From Pseudoroseicyclus aestuarii (GTDB taxonomy: Bacteria > Pseudomonadota > Alphaproteobacteria > Rhodobacterales > Rhodobacteraceae): a stretch of DNA of 64,000 nucleotides. This document shows, one piece after another, positions 1 through 7,412 of this stretch. The notes beneath the pieces were generated by a model. The model was not told where the DNA came from, searched no databases, and saw only the letters and a list, made by a program, of their open reading frames with translations. The translations under genes were made by a program, and so were the position numbers. Location: the NCBI RefSeq assembly GCF_003217255.1, contig NZ_QJTE01000002.1, forward strand, positions 124,001 to 188,000, given 5' to 3'. The number at the start of each line of letters is the position of its first letter. The first letter of the stretch is position 1.

Positions 1-79
1 TGGTATTGCGGGCGAGCTGATCGACGGCGAGGATCTCGCTGAACAGCGACACGGCAAGGGCTTCGGTCGGGCGGCTCAT
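1..79 (-). CDS. MarR-type regulator, N-terminal fragment (probable)
   Basis: Only about 26 codons are inside the window; the gene continues beyond base 1. The ATG at 79 lies 1 base after the TGA of the upstream hydrolase gene (81), so the two are probably co-transcribed. The visible N-terminus (MSRPTEALAVSLFSEILAVD) resembles, from memory, the start of a MarR-like winged-helix regulator that often follows the grxC-hydrolase pair in Rhodobacterales. No helix-turn-helix is visible in the fragment, so the family call rests on context and recall. Confidence 0.4.
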   Translation of the reverse strand, partial: MSRPTEALAVSLFSEILAVDQLARNT

Positions 80-80
80 C

Positions 81-911
81 TCATGGCCCCTCGAAGGCAC
101 GGTCGTGGGTCAGCGCCGGGATGCGGGCGCGGGCCGTCTCGCAGGCCGGAATGTCGAGGTCGACGTAACCGACGCCCGGCGCCTCGCCCATGTCCAGCCG
201 CACCTCGCCCCAGGGGGCGACGGCCATGGAATGGCCCCAGGTCTCGCGCGCCTTGTCGGTGCTGGTGGGATGCGTGCCGCTTTGCGCCGCGGCCAGAACC
301 CAGGCGCCGGTCTCGATCGCGCGGGCGCGCAGCAGCACCTCCCAATGGGCGGCCCCGGTCGGGCGGGCGAAGGCCGAGGGGACGAGCAGCACCTGCGCCC
401 CCGCCTGCGCCAGCGCCCGGTAGAGGTAGGCAAAACGGATGTCGTAGCAGATGCTCAGCCCGAGCCGTGCGAAACCGGCATCGGCGATGACCGCCTGCGC
501 GCCGGGGCGATAGCCGGCGGATTCGCGGTAGGTCTCGCTTTCGCTGACCGTGACGTCGAACATGTGCATCTTGTCGTAGCGCGCCGCGATCTGCCCGTCG
601 GGGGCGATCAGGAAGCTGCGGTTGGCAAAGCGCCCGTCGGCATCGCCGGTCTTCAGCGCCAGCGATCCGACCGACAGCCATATGCCGGCGCGGGCGGCTT
701 CGTCCCGCAGGGCGGCGAGGGTCGGATCCTCGGCCTCGGTGCGCAGCACCTCCTGCTGCCGCGGGCGGCTGGCGCTGACGCAATTGGTGACCTCGGGCGT
801 GCAGACGAACCCGGCGCCTCCTGCCGCAGCCTCGCGCAGCATGGCGCGGGTCGCGGTCAGGTTGGCCTCCGGGTCGTCGCCCGAGCACAGCTGCAGCAGC
901 GCGGCGCGCAT
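81..911 (-). CDS. Carbon-nitrogen hydrolase (Nit1/omega-amidase-like)
   Basis: 276 aa, full length for the nitrilase superfamily. The catalytic triad is visible: Glu40 (CTPE), Lys114 (RYDKMHMFD) and Cys155 (SICYDIRF). The KMHMFDV and CYDIRF contexts match the Nit1 branch, which hydrolyses deaminated glutathione or related amides as a metabolite-repair step. The protein has no signal peptide and should be cytosolic. The start ATG at 911 overlaps the stop of the glutaredoxin gene by one base (TGATG), so the two are translationally coupled. That pairing fits a role around glutathione. Exact substrate is an inference; a general omega-amidase role is the alternative. Confidence 0.85.
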   Translation of the reverse strand: MRAALLQLCSGDDPEANLTATRAMLREAAAGGAGFVCTPEVTNCVSASRPRQQEVLRTEAEDPTLAALRDEAARAGIWLSVGSLALKTGDADGRFANRSFLIAPDGQIAARYDKMHMFDVTVSESETYRESAGYRPGAQAVIADAGFARLGLSICYDIRFAYLYRALAQAGAQVLLVPSAFARPTGAAHWEVLLRARAIETGAWVLAAAQSGTHPTSTDKARETWGHSMAVAPWGEVRLDMGEAPGVGYVDLDIPACETARARIPALTHDRAFEGP

Positions 912-1168
912 CAGCGCCCCAGAAGCCCGTCCAGAGCGCCCCTGTCCTCGAGCGCGAAAAGCTCGTCGCAGCCGCCGATATGCGTCCCGCCGATGAAGAT
1001 CTGCGGCACGGTGCTGCCGCCATTGGCGCGGCGGATCATCTCGGGGCGCTTGTCCGGATTGGCGGCGATGTCGGTTTCCTGGTAGCCGACGCCCTTCTGC
1101 GCCAGCAGCCGCTTGGCGGCCTGGCAGAAGCCGCAGGTGGGCTTTGTATAGAGTTCGACCTCTGGCAT
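911..1168 (-). CDS. grxC: Glutaredoxin 3 (GrxC)
   Basis: 85 aa single thioredoxin-fold domain, the usual length for Grx3. The dithiol active site is CGFC (Cys12 and Cys15), preceded by a Tyr-Thr-Lys strand. The cis-Pro loop TVPQIFI and the glutathione-contacting GGCDEL motif are both present. It reduces protein disulfides and glutathione mixed disulfides in the cytosol. It lies about 34 bp downstream of comF on the same strand and overlaps the nitrilase-like gene that follows. Confidence 0.92.
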   Translation of the reverse strand: MPEVELYTKPTCGFCQAAKRLLAQKGVGYQETDIAANPDKRPEMIRRANGGSTVPQIFIGGTHIGGCDELFALEDRGALDGLLGR

Positions 1169-1201
1169 CGGGGTCTCCTGTCCTTGCGTGTCCCCCTTTA
1201 C

Positions 1202-1915
1202 CTATGCGTCCTTGACCACGCGGGCCAGTGTCAGAACGTCGATCCGCGCCGCACCGGCCCTGCGCGCCGCCTCGGCCGAGGCCGCCAGCGTCGCGCCGGA
1301 GGTCATCACGTCGTCGACGATCACCACCGAGCGGCCCCGCATCAGCGCGCCGCGGCGCGGGTGCGGCGCGATCGCGCCGTCGAGCGCGGCAAAGCGGGCC
1401 TCGCGCCCGTGCCCGTCCAGCGGGCGAGTGGCACGAAGGCGGATCAGCGCATCGGGGCAATGCGCGGCGCCTACCGCCCGCGCCGCAGCCCCGGCCAGCA
1501 AGGCGGCCTGGTTGTAGCGCCGCCGCAGAAGCCGCAGGGGATGCAGCGGCACCGGCACCAGAAGCACATCGGGCCCAAGGATGCCGCGCCCCGCCCGCGC
1601 CATCCACCCGCCGAGGGTGCGCACGAGGTCGGTCCTGTCGCCATGCTTCAGCGCCAGCACCATCCGCCGTCCGCCGCCCGCGTAGACCAGCGCGCTGCGG
1701 CCCCGGCCCCATGGCCGCGCCAGCACGAGGCAGTCGTCGCAGCGCTCGGATCCATCGCCCTCGCCCGGCAGGGGCGCGCCGCATTGATCGCAGCACAGGC
1801 CGGCGGCGAATCGCGTCTCGCCCCAGCAGAGGGGGCAGAGGGCGAAGTCCGCCTCGGTCAAATCGCCGCAGAGGACGCATCTGGGCGGGTAGATCAGCCG
1901 CACCGCGCTTTCCAT
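1202..1915 (-). CDS. comF: ComF family phosphoribosyltransferase-like protein
   Basis: About 237 aa. The N-terminus carries a double zinc-ribbon: CVLCG and CPLCW, then CDQCG and CDDC. The C-terminal half is a type I phosphoribosyltransferase fold with the PRPP-binding loop VVIVDDVMTSGAT. ComF proteins act in DNA uptake or processing of single-stranded DNA during natural transformation, but many carriers are not known to be competent. I chose the ATG at 1915; an in-frame GTG four codons upstream (1927) is possible. The gene is divergent from the methyltransferase-like gene with only 28 bp between them. Confidence 0.88.
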   Translation of the reverse strand: MESAVRLIYPPRCVLCGDLTEADFALCPLCWGETRFAAGLCCDQCGAPLPGEGDGSERCDDCLVLARPWGRGRSALVYAGGGRRMVLALKHGDRTDLVRTLGGWMARAGRGILGPDVLLVPVPLHPLRLLRRRYNQAALLAGAAARAVGAAHCPDALIRLRATRPLDGHGREARFAALDGAIAPHPRRGALMRGRSVVIVDDVMTSGATLAASAEAARRAGAARIDVLTLARVVKDA

Positions 1916-1943
1916 CGCTGCCAGCACCGCCTATCTCCCCCTC

Positions 1944-2753
1944 ATGCCGCTGTTCGATCCAGATGCCATCGCGCGCCACCGCGCCCGCGCCGCCCGGCAG
2001 GGCCCCGCTCTGTTCCTGCACGAGGAGGTCGCCGACGGCCTTCAGGAGAGGCTGGAAGAGGTTAAGAGAACCTTTACCGCCCCCGCCGTCGTGACCCCCT
2101 GGCCGCAGGTCTGGGAGGGGCGCCTGCCCGGCGCCCGCGTCCTGCCCGACACCGAAGTGCTGGATCTGGCGGAGGGCGCGCATGACCTCGCGATCCATGC
2201 GCTCTCGCTGCACTGGCACGAGGATCCGGTAGGCCAGCTGGTGCAGCTGCGCCGGGCGCTGCGGCCCGACGGGCTGCTGATGGCCGTGCTCTTCGGCGGC
2301 GAGACCCTGGCCGAGCTGCGGGCCGCGCTGACCCATGCGGAGGTCGCGGTGACCGGCGGGCTGTCGCCCCGCGTCGCCCCGATGGGCGAGATCCGAGAGC
2401 TGGGCAGCCTGCTGCAACGCGCCGGGCTGGCGCTGCCGGTGGCCGACAGCTTTACCCTGACGGTCAGCTACGAGACGCCCTTCCACCTGATGCGCGATCT
2501 GCGCGCCATGGGCGAGACGAACGCGCTCGAGGCGCGGCTGCGCCGCCCGACGGGCCGCGCGGTCCTGGCCGAGGCGGCGCGCAGCTACGCGGAGCTGCAC
2601 GCCGGCCCCGACGGCCGCGTGCCCGCCAGCTTCGAGATCGTCACGCTGACCGGCTGGGCGCCGCACGAAAGCCAGCAGAAGCCGCTGCGCCCCGGCACCG
2701 CCACCCATTCCCTAGACGATGCCCTGCGCCGCGTGCAGCAGGGCGAGACCTGA
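1944..2753 (+). CDS. NDUFAF5-like (BioC-related) methyltransferase-fold protein
   Basis: 269 aa. The middle and C-terminal parts match the NDUFAF5/BioC-like group: ALSLHWHEDPVGQL, RRALRPDGLLMAVLFGG, GGLSPRVAPMGEIR, and LMRDLRAMGETNAL. NDUFAF5 proteins modify or help assemble respiratory complex I. The canonical SAM-binding glycine motif (D-x-G-x-G) normally found around residues 45-60 is not present; that stretch reads FTAPAVVTPWPQVWEG. From recall this looks like a lineage feature of Rhodobacterales rather than a frameshift. Whether the protein still binds SAM cannot be told from sequence. It ends 13 bp before hemH. Confidence 0.72.
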   Translation: MPLFDPDAIARHRARAARQGPALFLHEEVADGLQERLEEVKRTFTAPAVVTPWPQVWEGRLPGARVLPDTEVLDLAEGAHDLAIHALSLHWHEDPVGQLVQLRRALRPDGLLMAVLFGGETLAELRAALTHAEVAVTGGLSPRVAPMGEIRELGSLLQRAGLALPVADSFTLTVSYETPFHLMRDLRAMGETNALEARLRRPTGRAVLAEAARSYAELHAGPDGRVPASFEIVTLTGWAPHESQQKPLRPGTATHSLDDALRRVQQGET

Positions 2754-2766
2754 AGGATCCGCGCCG

Positions 2767-3837
2767 ATGAAAGACTTCGTCAGTTCCAGCGATGCCGCCG
2801 CCCAGCGTCCGGCCCATGCGCCCGGCGACCATCCGAAGCTGCCGCCCGAGCGGATCGGCATCCTGATCGCCAACCTCGGCACGCCGGACAGCCCCGGCTA
2901 CCGCGACATGCGGCGCTACCTGTCGGAGTTCCTGTCGGACAAGCGGGTCGTCGATTACTCCGCCTGGCTCTGGCAGCCGCTGCTGCAGGGGGTGATCCTG
3001 TCGCGCCGGCCGCAGAAATCCGGCGCCGCCTACCGCTCCATCTGGAACGAGGAGGCGAACGAGAGCCCGCTGATGACGATCACGCGCCGGCAGAACGCGG
3101 CCCTGCGCGCCCATTTCGAGGCGCTTTACGGTGACCGGGTGCGGGTGGAGTTCTGCATGCGCTACGGCAACCCCTCGACCAAGGACGTGCTGCGCAAGAT
3201 GGAGCAGGAGGGCTGCCGGAAGATCGTCTTCTTCCCGCTCTACCCGCATTACGCCGGGGCGACGACGGGCACCGCCTGCGACCAGCTGTTCCGCGTGTTG
3301 ATGAAGGAGAAGTGGCAGCCGAGCGTGCGCACCGTCGCGCCCTACTACGACCGCCCCGACTACATCGCCGCGCTGGCCGAGTCGGTGCGCCGCGCCCATC
3401 CCGAGACGCGGCCCGAGGTGCTGGTCTGTTCCTACCACGGGCTGCCGCAGCGCTACCTGCGCGAGGGCGACCCCTACCACTGCCAATGCGCCAAAACGAC
3501 GCGGCTGCTGCGCGAGGCGCTGGGATGGGACGACGTGCGTATCGTCACGACCTTCCAGAGCCAGTTCGGCCCCGAGGAATGGCTGCAGCCCTACACGGTC
3601 GAGGAGGTGGCGCGGCTGGCGAAGGAGGACGGCGTGCGGCGATTGTCCGTGATCTCGCCGGCCTTTTCCTCCGATTGCATCGAGACGCTCGAAGAGATCA
3701 ACGAGGAAATCCGCGAAAGCTACGAGCATGCGGGGGGCGAGAGCTTCACCTACGTGCCCTGCCTCAACGACGATCCCGAGCATATCGCGGTGCTGGCGCA
3801 GGTGATCGAGGAGAACCTCGGCGGCTGGATCGGCTGA
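2767..3837 (+). CDS. hemH: Ferrochelatase
   Basis: 356 aa. It inserts Fe2+ into protoporphyrin IX, the last step of protoheme synthesis. Family signatures are NLGTPD near the N-terminus, FCMRYGNPS, FPLYPHYAGATTGT, and the catalytic-His motif CSYHGLPQRYL. The C-terminal SPAFSSDCIETLEEI motif holds the metal-site Glu. The ATG at 2767 follows an AAGGA ribosome site just after the preceding stop. An in-frame upstream start at 2719 would overlap the preceding gene and is less likely. The N-terminal extension before PPERIGILIANLG is about 28 residues. Confidence 0.95.
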   Translation: MKDFVSSSDAAAQRPAHAPGDHPKLPPERIGILIANLGTPDSPGYRDMRRYLSEFLSDKRVVDYSAWLWQPLLQGVILSRRPQKSGAAYRSIWNEEANESPLMTITRRQNAALRAHFEALYGDRVRVEFCMRYGNPSTKDVLRKMEQEGCRKIVFFPLYPHYAGATTGTACDQLFRVLMKEKWQPSVRTVAPYYDRPDYIAALAESVRRAHPETRPEVLVCSYHGLPQRYLREGDPYHCQCAKTTRLLREALGWDDVRIVTTFQSQFGPEEWLQPYTVEEVARLAKEDGVRRLSVISPAFSSDCIETLEEINEEIRESYEHAGGESFTYVPCLNDDPEHIAVLAQVIEENLGGWIG

Positions 3838-3847
3838 GGCGGCGGAA

Positions 3848-3898
3848 GCGGGGGGCCAGCCCCCCGCGCCCCCCGGAGTATTTATCGAAACATGAAGA
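3848..3898. repeat. Dispersed intergenic hairpin element (copy 1), probable terminator
   Basis: A perfect 9-bp stem, GCGGGGGGC (3848-3856) with GCCCCCCGC (3859-3867), is followed by CCCCCCGGAGTATTT and AAACATGAAG. A similarly built element is present in inverted orientation at 44722-44786. Elements of this style, a C/G-rich hairpin followed by GGAGTATTT, are common between genes in Rhodobacterales. This copy sits between converging hemH and the L,D-transpeptidase gene and may terminate transcription on one or both strands. Confidence 0.55.
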
Positions 3899-3908
3899 GG
3901 CGCGCGCC

Positions 3909-4505
3909 TCAGATCAGCACGACCTGCGTGCCGACCTGCGCCAGTGCGAAAAGCTGCTCGATATGCTCGTTGTAGAGGCCGATGCAGCCGTTCGAGCTGC
4001 GGCGACCGATCTTGCGCGTGTCGTGGGTGCCGTGGATGCGGTAATACTGCCACGAGAGGTAGAGCGCGTAGGGGCCGAGCGGATTGCCCGGATCGCCGCC
4101 CTCGACCACCTCGGGCCACTCGGGGTTGCGCTGGCGCATCTCGGGCGTGGGGCGCCAGGTCGGGTTGGTGACCTTCTGCGTGACCGATGTGCTGCCGAGG
4201 CGCGTCAGCTCGGGCGTCAGCGGCACGCTGGTCGGGTAGAGGCGGTAGATCGATTCGTCCGCGCTCCAGTAATGCAATGCGCGGCTTTGCGTGTCGCAGA
4301 GGATCGCGCCGCCGGCGAGGCTGCTGAAGTAGGGCCGCCAGTCCAGCGTGCGGAAGGCCGAGACATTGTGCCGGACCGAGGAGGAGACGGAGGATTCGAT
4401 CTCGGTCGAGCCGGCCATCTGCGCCAGCGCCGGCGCGGCGAGGGCGCTGCCCAGCGCGGCGGCGGACCCGGCGAGAAAGCGGCGGCGGGTGGATGGGGTG
4501 GTCAT
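3909..4505 (-). CDS. L,D-transpeptidase (YkuD domain), Tat-exported
   Basis: 198 aa. The N-terminus has a twin-arginine signal (TRRRFLAGSAAALGS) ending near ALAAPALAQ. The YkuD catalytic motif is complete: His158 in YRIHGT, and SSNGCIGL with Cys174 as nucleophile. Such enzymes make 3-3 cross-links in peptidoglycan or attach proteins to it, in the periplasm. The start ATG at 4505 overlaps by one base the stop of the ACT-like gene upstream. A second, smaller YkuD protein is encoded at 5639-6136. Confidence 0.9.
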   Translation of the reverse strand: MTTPSTRRRFLAGSAAALGSALAAPALAQMAGSTEIESSVSSSVRHNVSAFRTLDWRPYFSSLAGGAILCDTQSRALHYWSADESIYRLYPTSVPLTPELTRLGSTSVTQKVTNPTWRPTPEMRQRNPEWPEVVEGGDPGNPLGPYALYLSWQYYRIHGTHDTRKIGRRSSNGCIGLYNEHIEQLFALAQVGTQVVLI

Positions 4506-4915
4506 CAAAGGGGCTCCTTGGGATCGGGCGAAAGGGTGTAGCCGGCCTCGCGCCAGGCCGAGGCGGCGCGCGGCATGTCGCCCTGGGCGATCAGGACGAG
4601 ATCGCGCGAGGCGGTGGAAAGGACGAAGAGGCCGAGGCCGGCGCGGGCGATGGGCGCGCTGACCGAGGCCACGACGCCGGGCGCGTCGATGGGCCCCGAC
4701 TGCTCGACCCGAAGGGCGGTGAAGGGCCCCTCGGCGGCGAGGTCCGGCGGGGCCATGCCGGCGGGGCAGAGAACGGTCGTCTCGTCGGGCTCGGCGATCA
4801 GGGCCCAGACGGGGCCGGGGCGCAGCCAGTCCGGCAGGCCGGCGCCGGCGGGAAGGCGCACCACCTCGTGAAGGCCGGGCAGGACGGTCAGGCGGCGGTC
4901 TGTCTTCGGGGGCAT
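4505..4915 (-). CDS. ACT-domain-like protein
   Basis: 136 aa, cytosolic, no signal or membrane segment. The pattern of a VWALIAEPDETTVLC strand followed by AEGPFTALRVEQSGPIDAPGVVASVSAPIA resembles the small stand-alone ACT-like proteins in which two ACT folds are paired. These bind amino acids or act as regulators; no catalytic residues are expected. It overlaps the transpeptidase gene by one base, but a functional link is not obvious. The family assignment comes from motif shape and should be confirmed by a profile search. Confidence 0.65.
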   Translation of the reverse strand: MPPKTDRRLTVLPGLHEVVRLPAGAGLPDWLRPGPVWALIAEPDETTVLCPAGMAPPDLAAEGPFTALRVEQSGPIDAPGVVASVSAPIARAGLGLFVLSTASRDLVLIAQGDMPRAASAWREAGYTLSPDPKEPL

Positions 4916-5035
4916 CGGCGGCGGTCGGTCGCGCAGCGGCCCGCGGGCGTGGGGCCTCTGGCGGGCATAGCGCCGCGCCGGGCACCGCGTCCACTCACGG
5001 CGCGGTGAAGGCGGCGGCGGACCGCCGATAGGCTT

Positions 5036-5064
5036 TTGACCTGTGGCCCGGGCGCCGCTAAAGC
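5036..5064 (+). promoter_or_regulatory. Sigma-70-type promoter of the CAP-domain gene
   Basis: TTGACC at 5036-5041 and TAAAGC at 5059-5064 are separated by exactly 17 bp. The predicted start of transcription is about 20 bp before the ATG at 5093. The same design (TTGACA-N17-TAAACG) stands before the tRNA gene in this window. Confidence 0.5.
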
Positions 5065-5092
5065 GGATCGGTTCATGCCGGAGTTCCCCTGA

Positions 5093-5605
5093 ATGCATCG
5101 CCGCGCCTTTCTGATCGGCCTTCCCGCCCTTGCAGGCCTTGCCGCCTGTGGTGTCCCCGCCTCGCAGCTGGGGCCGGACGGCCTGCCCCTGCCGCAGGTC
5201 TACCGCATCGACGAGGCCGTCGCGGGCGAGATCCCCTTCCGCATGCTGGACGGGCTGAACTCCCTGCGGCAGGCGCGCGGCGTGCCCGCCGTGCAGCTCG
5301 ACCCGCAGCTGACCGCCGCGGCGGCGACCCATTCGCGCGACATGAGCGTGCAGAACCGGCCGTGGCACTTCGGCTCTGACGGATCCTCGCCGCTGGATCG
5401 GCTGCGGCGGGTCGGCTATCAGGGCCGGCTGATCGGCGAGGTCATCTCGGAAAGCTACGAGACCGAGCTCGAGACGCTGGCCGCCTGGGCCGGAGACCCC
5501 GAGACGCGGGCGATCCTTCTCGATCCGCAGGCGGTACGGATGGGGGTGTCCTGGCTGCAGGAAAGCTCTGGCAAGATCTGGTGGACGATGGTGCTGGGCG
5601 CCTGA
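5093..5605 (+). CDS. CAP/SCP-domain lipoprotein
   Basis: 170 aa. A lipoprotein signal is clear: basic MHRRAF start, hydrophobic core, lipobox LAAC with Cys19. The mature part is a CAP (SCP/PR-1-like) domain: LNSLRQARGVPAVQLD, then AAATHSRDMS with the conserved His, WHFGSDGSSPLDRLRR, and GEVISESY with the conserved Glu. Bacterial CAP proteins are secreted or envelope-bound; their chemistry is mostly unknown. It lies between two convergently oriented L,D-transpeptidase genes, so a cell-wall role is plausible but only inferred. Confidence 0.82.
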   Translation: MHRRAFLIGLPALAGLAACGVPASQLGPDGLPLPQVYRIDEAVAGEIPFRMLDGLNSLRQARGVPAVQLDPQLTAAAATHSRDMSVQNRPWHFGSDGSSPLDRLRRVGYQGRLIGEVISESYETELETLAAWAGDPETRAILLDPQAVRMGVSWLQESSGKIWWTMVLGA

Positions 5606-5638
5606 CGGCGCGCGTCCTTGATCAGCCCCCCTCGCGCC

Positions 5639-6136
5639 TCAGGGCGCGAGGATGATCTGCGTGTTGTCGCGGACCATGGCGTAGATCTCGTCCATCTCCT
5701 CGTTCATCACGGCGATGCAGCCGGCGGTCCAGTCGGGCCGCCCCGCGACCTGGGCGGGCGTGCCGTGGATGAAGATATCGCCGCCCGGCTCGCGCCCCAT
5801 CGCCCGCGCCAGCGCGCGGTCGTTCGCGTTCGGATAGGAGATGCCGATCGAGAGGTGATAGGCGCTGTTGGGGTTGCGCCGGTCGATGCGGTAGACGCCC
5901 TCGGGCGTGCGACCGTCGCCTTCCCAGCGCTTCGGCCCCTGCGGGTTGAAGCCAAGCTGGAACTTGTAGGCCTTCAGCGTCTCGCTGCCGCTCATCAAAT
6001 AGAGGCTGCGGGAGGATTTGAAGGCCATGACGCTGGTGACCGGCGGCCCGCTATAGGTCGGGATGGTCTGCCGCGCCCCGCATGCCGCGAGAAGCGCGGG
6101 TGCGCCAAGGATCATGGTCCGTCTGGTGATGCTCAT
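5639..6136 (-). CDS. L,D-transpeptidase (YkuD domain) lipoprotein
   Basis: 165 aa. It starts with a twin-arginine-like and lipoprotein signal (SITRRTMILGAPALLAAC), lipobox Cys19. The YkuD motif is FIHGTP followed by DWTAGCIAV, giving catalytic His and Cys. It is shorter than the transpeptidase at 3909-4505 and belongs to the ErfK-like group with a GDGRTPEGVYRI strand. It is convergent with the CAP-domain gene (33 bp apart). It follows the rRNA methyltransferase gene by 73 bp on the same strand. Confidence 0.88.
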   Translation of the reverse strand: MSITRRTMILGAPALLAACGARQTIPTYSGPPVTSVMAFKSSRSLYLMSGSETLKAYKFQLGFNPQGPKRWEGDGRTPEGVYRIDRRNPNSAYHLSIGISYPNANDRALARAMGREPGGDIFIHGTPAQVAGRPDWTAGCIAVMNEEMDEIYAMVRDNTQIILAP

Positions 6137-6209
6137 GGATATGCCTGCCCCGGTCTTGCGCCGAATGAGACCCGCGATACAGCGATTCTGAACGTCGGGG
6201 AAGCGGGCT

Positions 6210-7412
6210 TCAGCCGTTTAGCCGGAAAGATGTCGCCAATTCGACATGGCTCGACCAGCGGAACTGGTCGACCACGGTGATGGGCGCCATGGCATAGCCC
6301 GCCTCGATCAGCACCTTCGCGTCGCGGGCGAAGCTGGCGGGGTTGCAGGAGACGGCGGCGATCACCGGCACCCGCGCCTCGGCCAGTGCCTGCACCTGCG
6401 CCGCGGCACCGGCGCGGGGCGGGTCCATCACCGCCGCGTCATAGCGCTGCAGCTCGTGCGGCAGCAGGGGCCGGCGGAAGAGATCGCGTGCCTCGGTGCT
6501 GACGCGCTTCAGCCCCTGCGCCCCGCGCCAGCCGCGATCCAGCGCCGCGAGCATCGCGGCCTCGCCCTCGACCGCATGAACCTCGGCCCGCGCGGCGAGC
6601 GGCAGGGTGAAGGTGCCGCAGCCGGCGAAAAGGTCCACCACCCGCGCGGCATCGCCGACGGAGACCTGCACGCAGGCCAGAAGCGCCGCCTCGCCCTGCC
6701 GCGTGGCCTGCAAGAAGGCGCCGGGCGGCGGCACGACGCTGGCGGTGCCGAAGCGCTGGGCCGGCCCCTCTTCCATCGCGACAGGCTCTGTCCCCCATGT
6801 CAGCCGCGAGAGGCCATGCGCCTGCACGAGGCGGCCCAGCTCTTCGCGCAGGTCCTGCGTCAGCGCGCGATCGGTCTCGACCGCGACGTCCGGCCCCTGC
6901 GGCGAATCGGTGACGGTCAGCCCGACCTCGCCCTTGCGCGAGGCGGCGAGCATCGTGATCGCCTCGAGCGCGGGGAGGGCGGCCTTGAGGCTGGACAGCA
7001 GCAGCCGGCAGTCCGGCGTCTCGATCAGCGTGTGGCTGGCGCGGGCGTGGAAGCCGACGATGGCGCCCTTCTTGGTGCGCCGCCCGGCCAGCCGCGCGCG
7101 GCGGCGGCTGTCGGGGGGCGAGGTCTCGACCCCCGCGATCGCGGCCTCGAGGCCCTGCGCCTGAAGCGCGCGGCGGACGATGCCGGCCTTCCACTCCGCC
7201 ACGAAGGGGTCCGAGGCGTGCTGGACGGCGCAGCCGCCGCAGGCGCCGTAATGGCGGCAGGGGGGCGCGACACGCTCGGGCGCGGGCTCGATCACCCGGG
7301 GACTGCCGTCCTCGCGCAGCTCGACCTTCTCGCCGGGCAGGCTGCGGGGGACCAGCGTGCCGTCCTCGGCCCGGCCCATGCCGTGATGTGTCAGCGCCTC
7401 GATCCGCATCAT
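6210..7412 (-). CDS. rlmD: 23S rRNA (uracil-5-)-methyltransferase, RlmD/RumA type
   Basis: 400 aa. It has an N-terminal TRAM-like strand set, then Fe-S cysteines (CRHYGACGGC, with a fourth Cys in TPDCRLL). A class I methyltransferase domain follows with SAM motif VDLFAGCGTFTLPLA, DPPRAGA and the catalytic-Cys motif VSCNPASFARD. It transfers a methyl group from SAM to C5 of a uracil in rRNA. The start codon pair ATGATG at 7412 overlaps the stop of the third ABC exporter gene, so it is the last gene of that four-gene coupled run. RlmC versus RlmD specificity is not decided by sequence alone. Confidence 0.85.
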   Translation of the reverse strand: MMRIEALTHHGMGRAEDGTLVPRSLPGEKVELREDGSPRVIEPAPERVAPPCRHYGACGGCAVQHASDPFVAEWKAGIVRRALQAQGLEAAIAGVETSPPDSRRRARLAGRRTKKGAIVGFHARASHTLIETPDCRLLLSSLKAALPALEAITMLAASRKGEVGLTVTDSPQGPDVAVETDRALTQDLREELGRLVQAHGLSRLTWGTEPVAMEEGPAQRFGTASVVPPPGAFLQATRQGEAALLACVQVSVGDAARVVDLFAGCGTFTLPLAARAEVHAVEGEAAMLAALDRGWRGAQGLKRVSTEARDLFRRPLLPHELQRYDAAVMDPPRAGAAAQVQALAEARVPVIAAVSCNPASFARDAKVLIEAGYAMAPITVVDQFRWSSHVELATSFRLNG

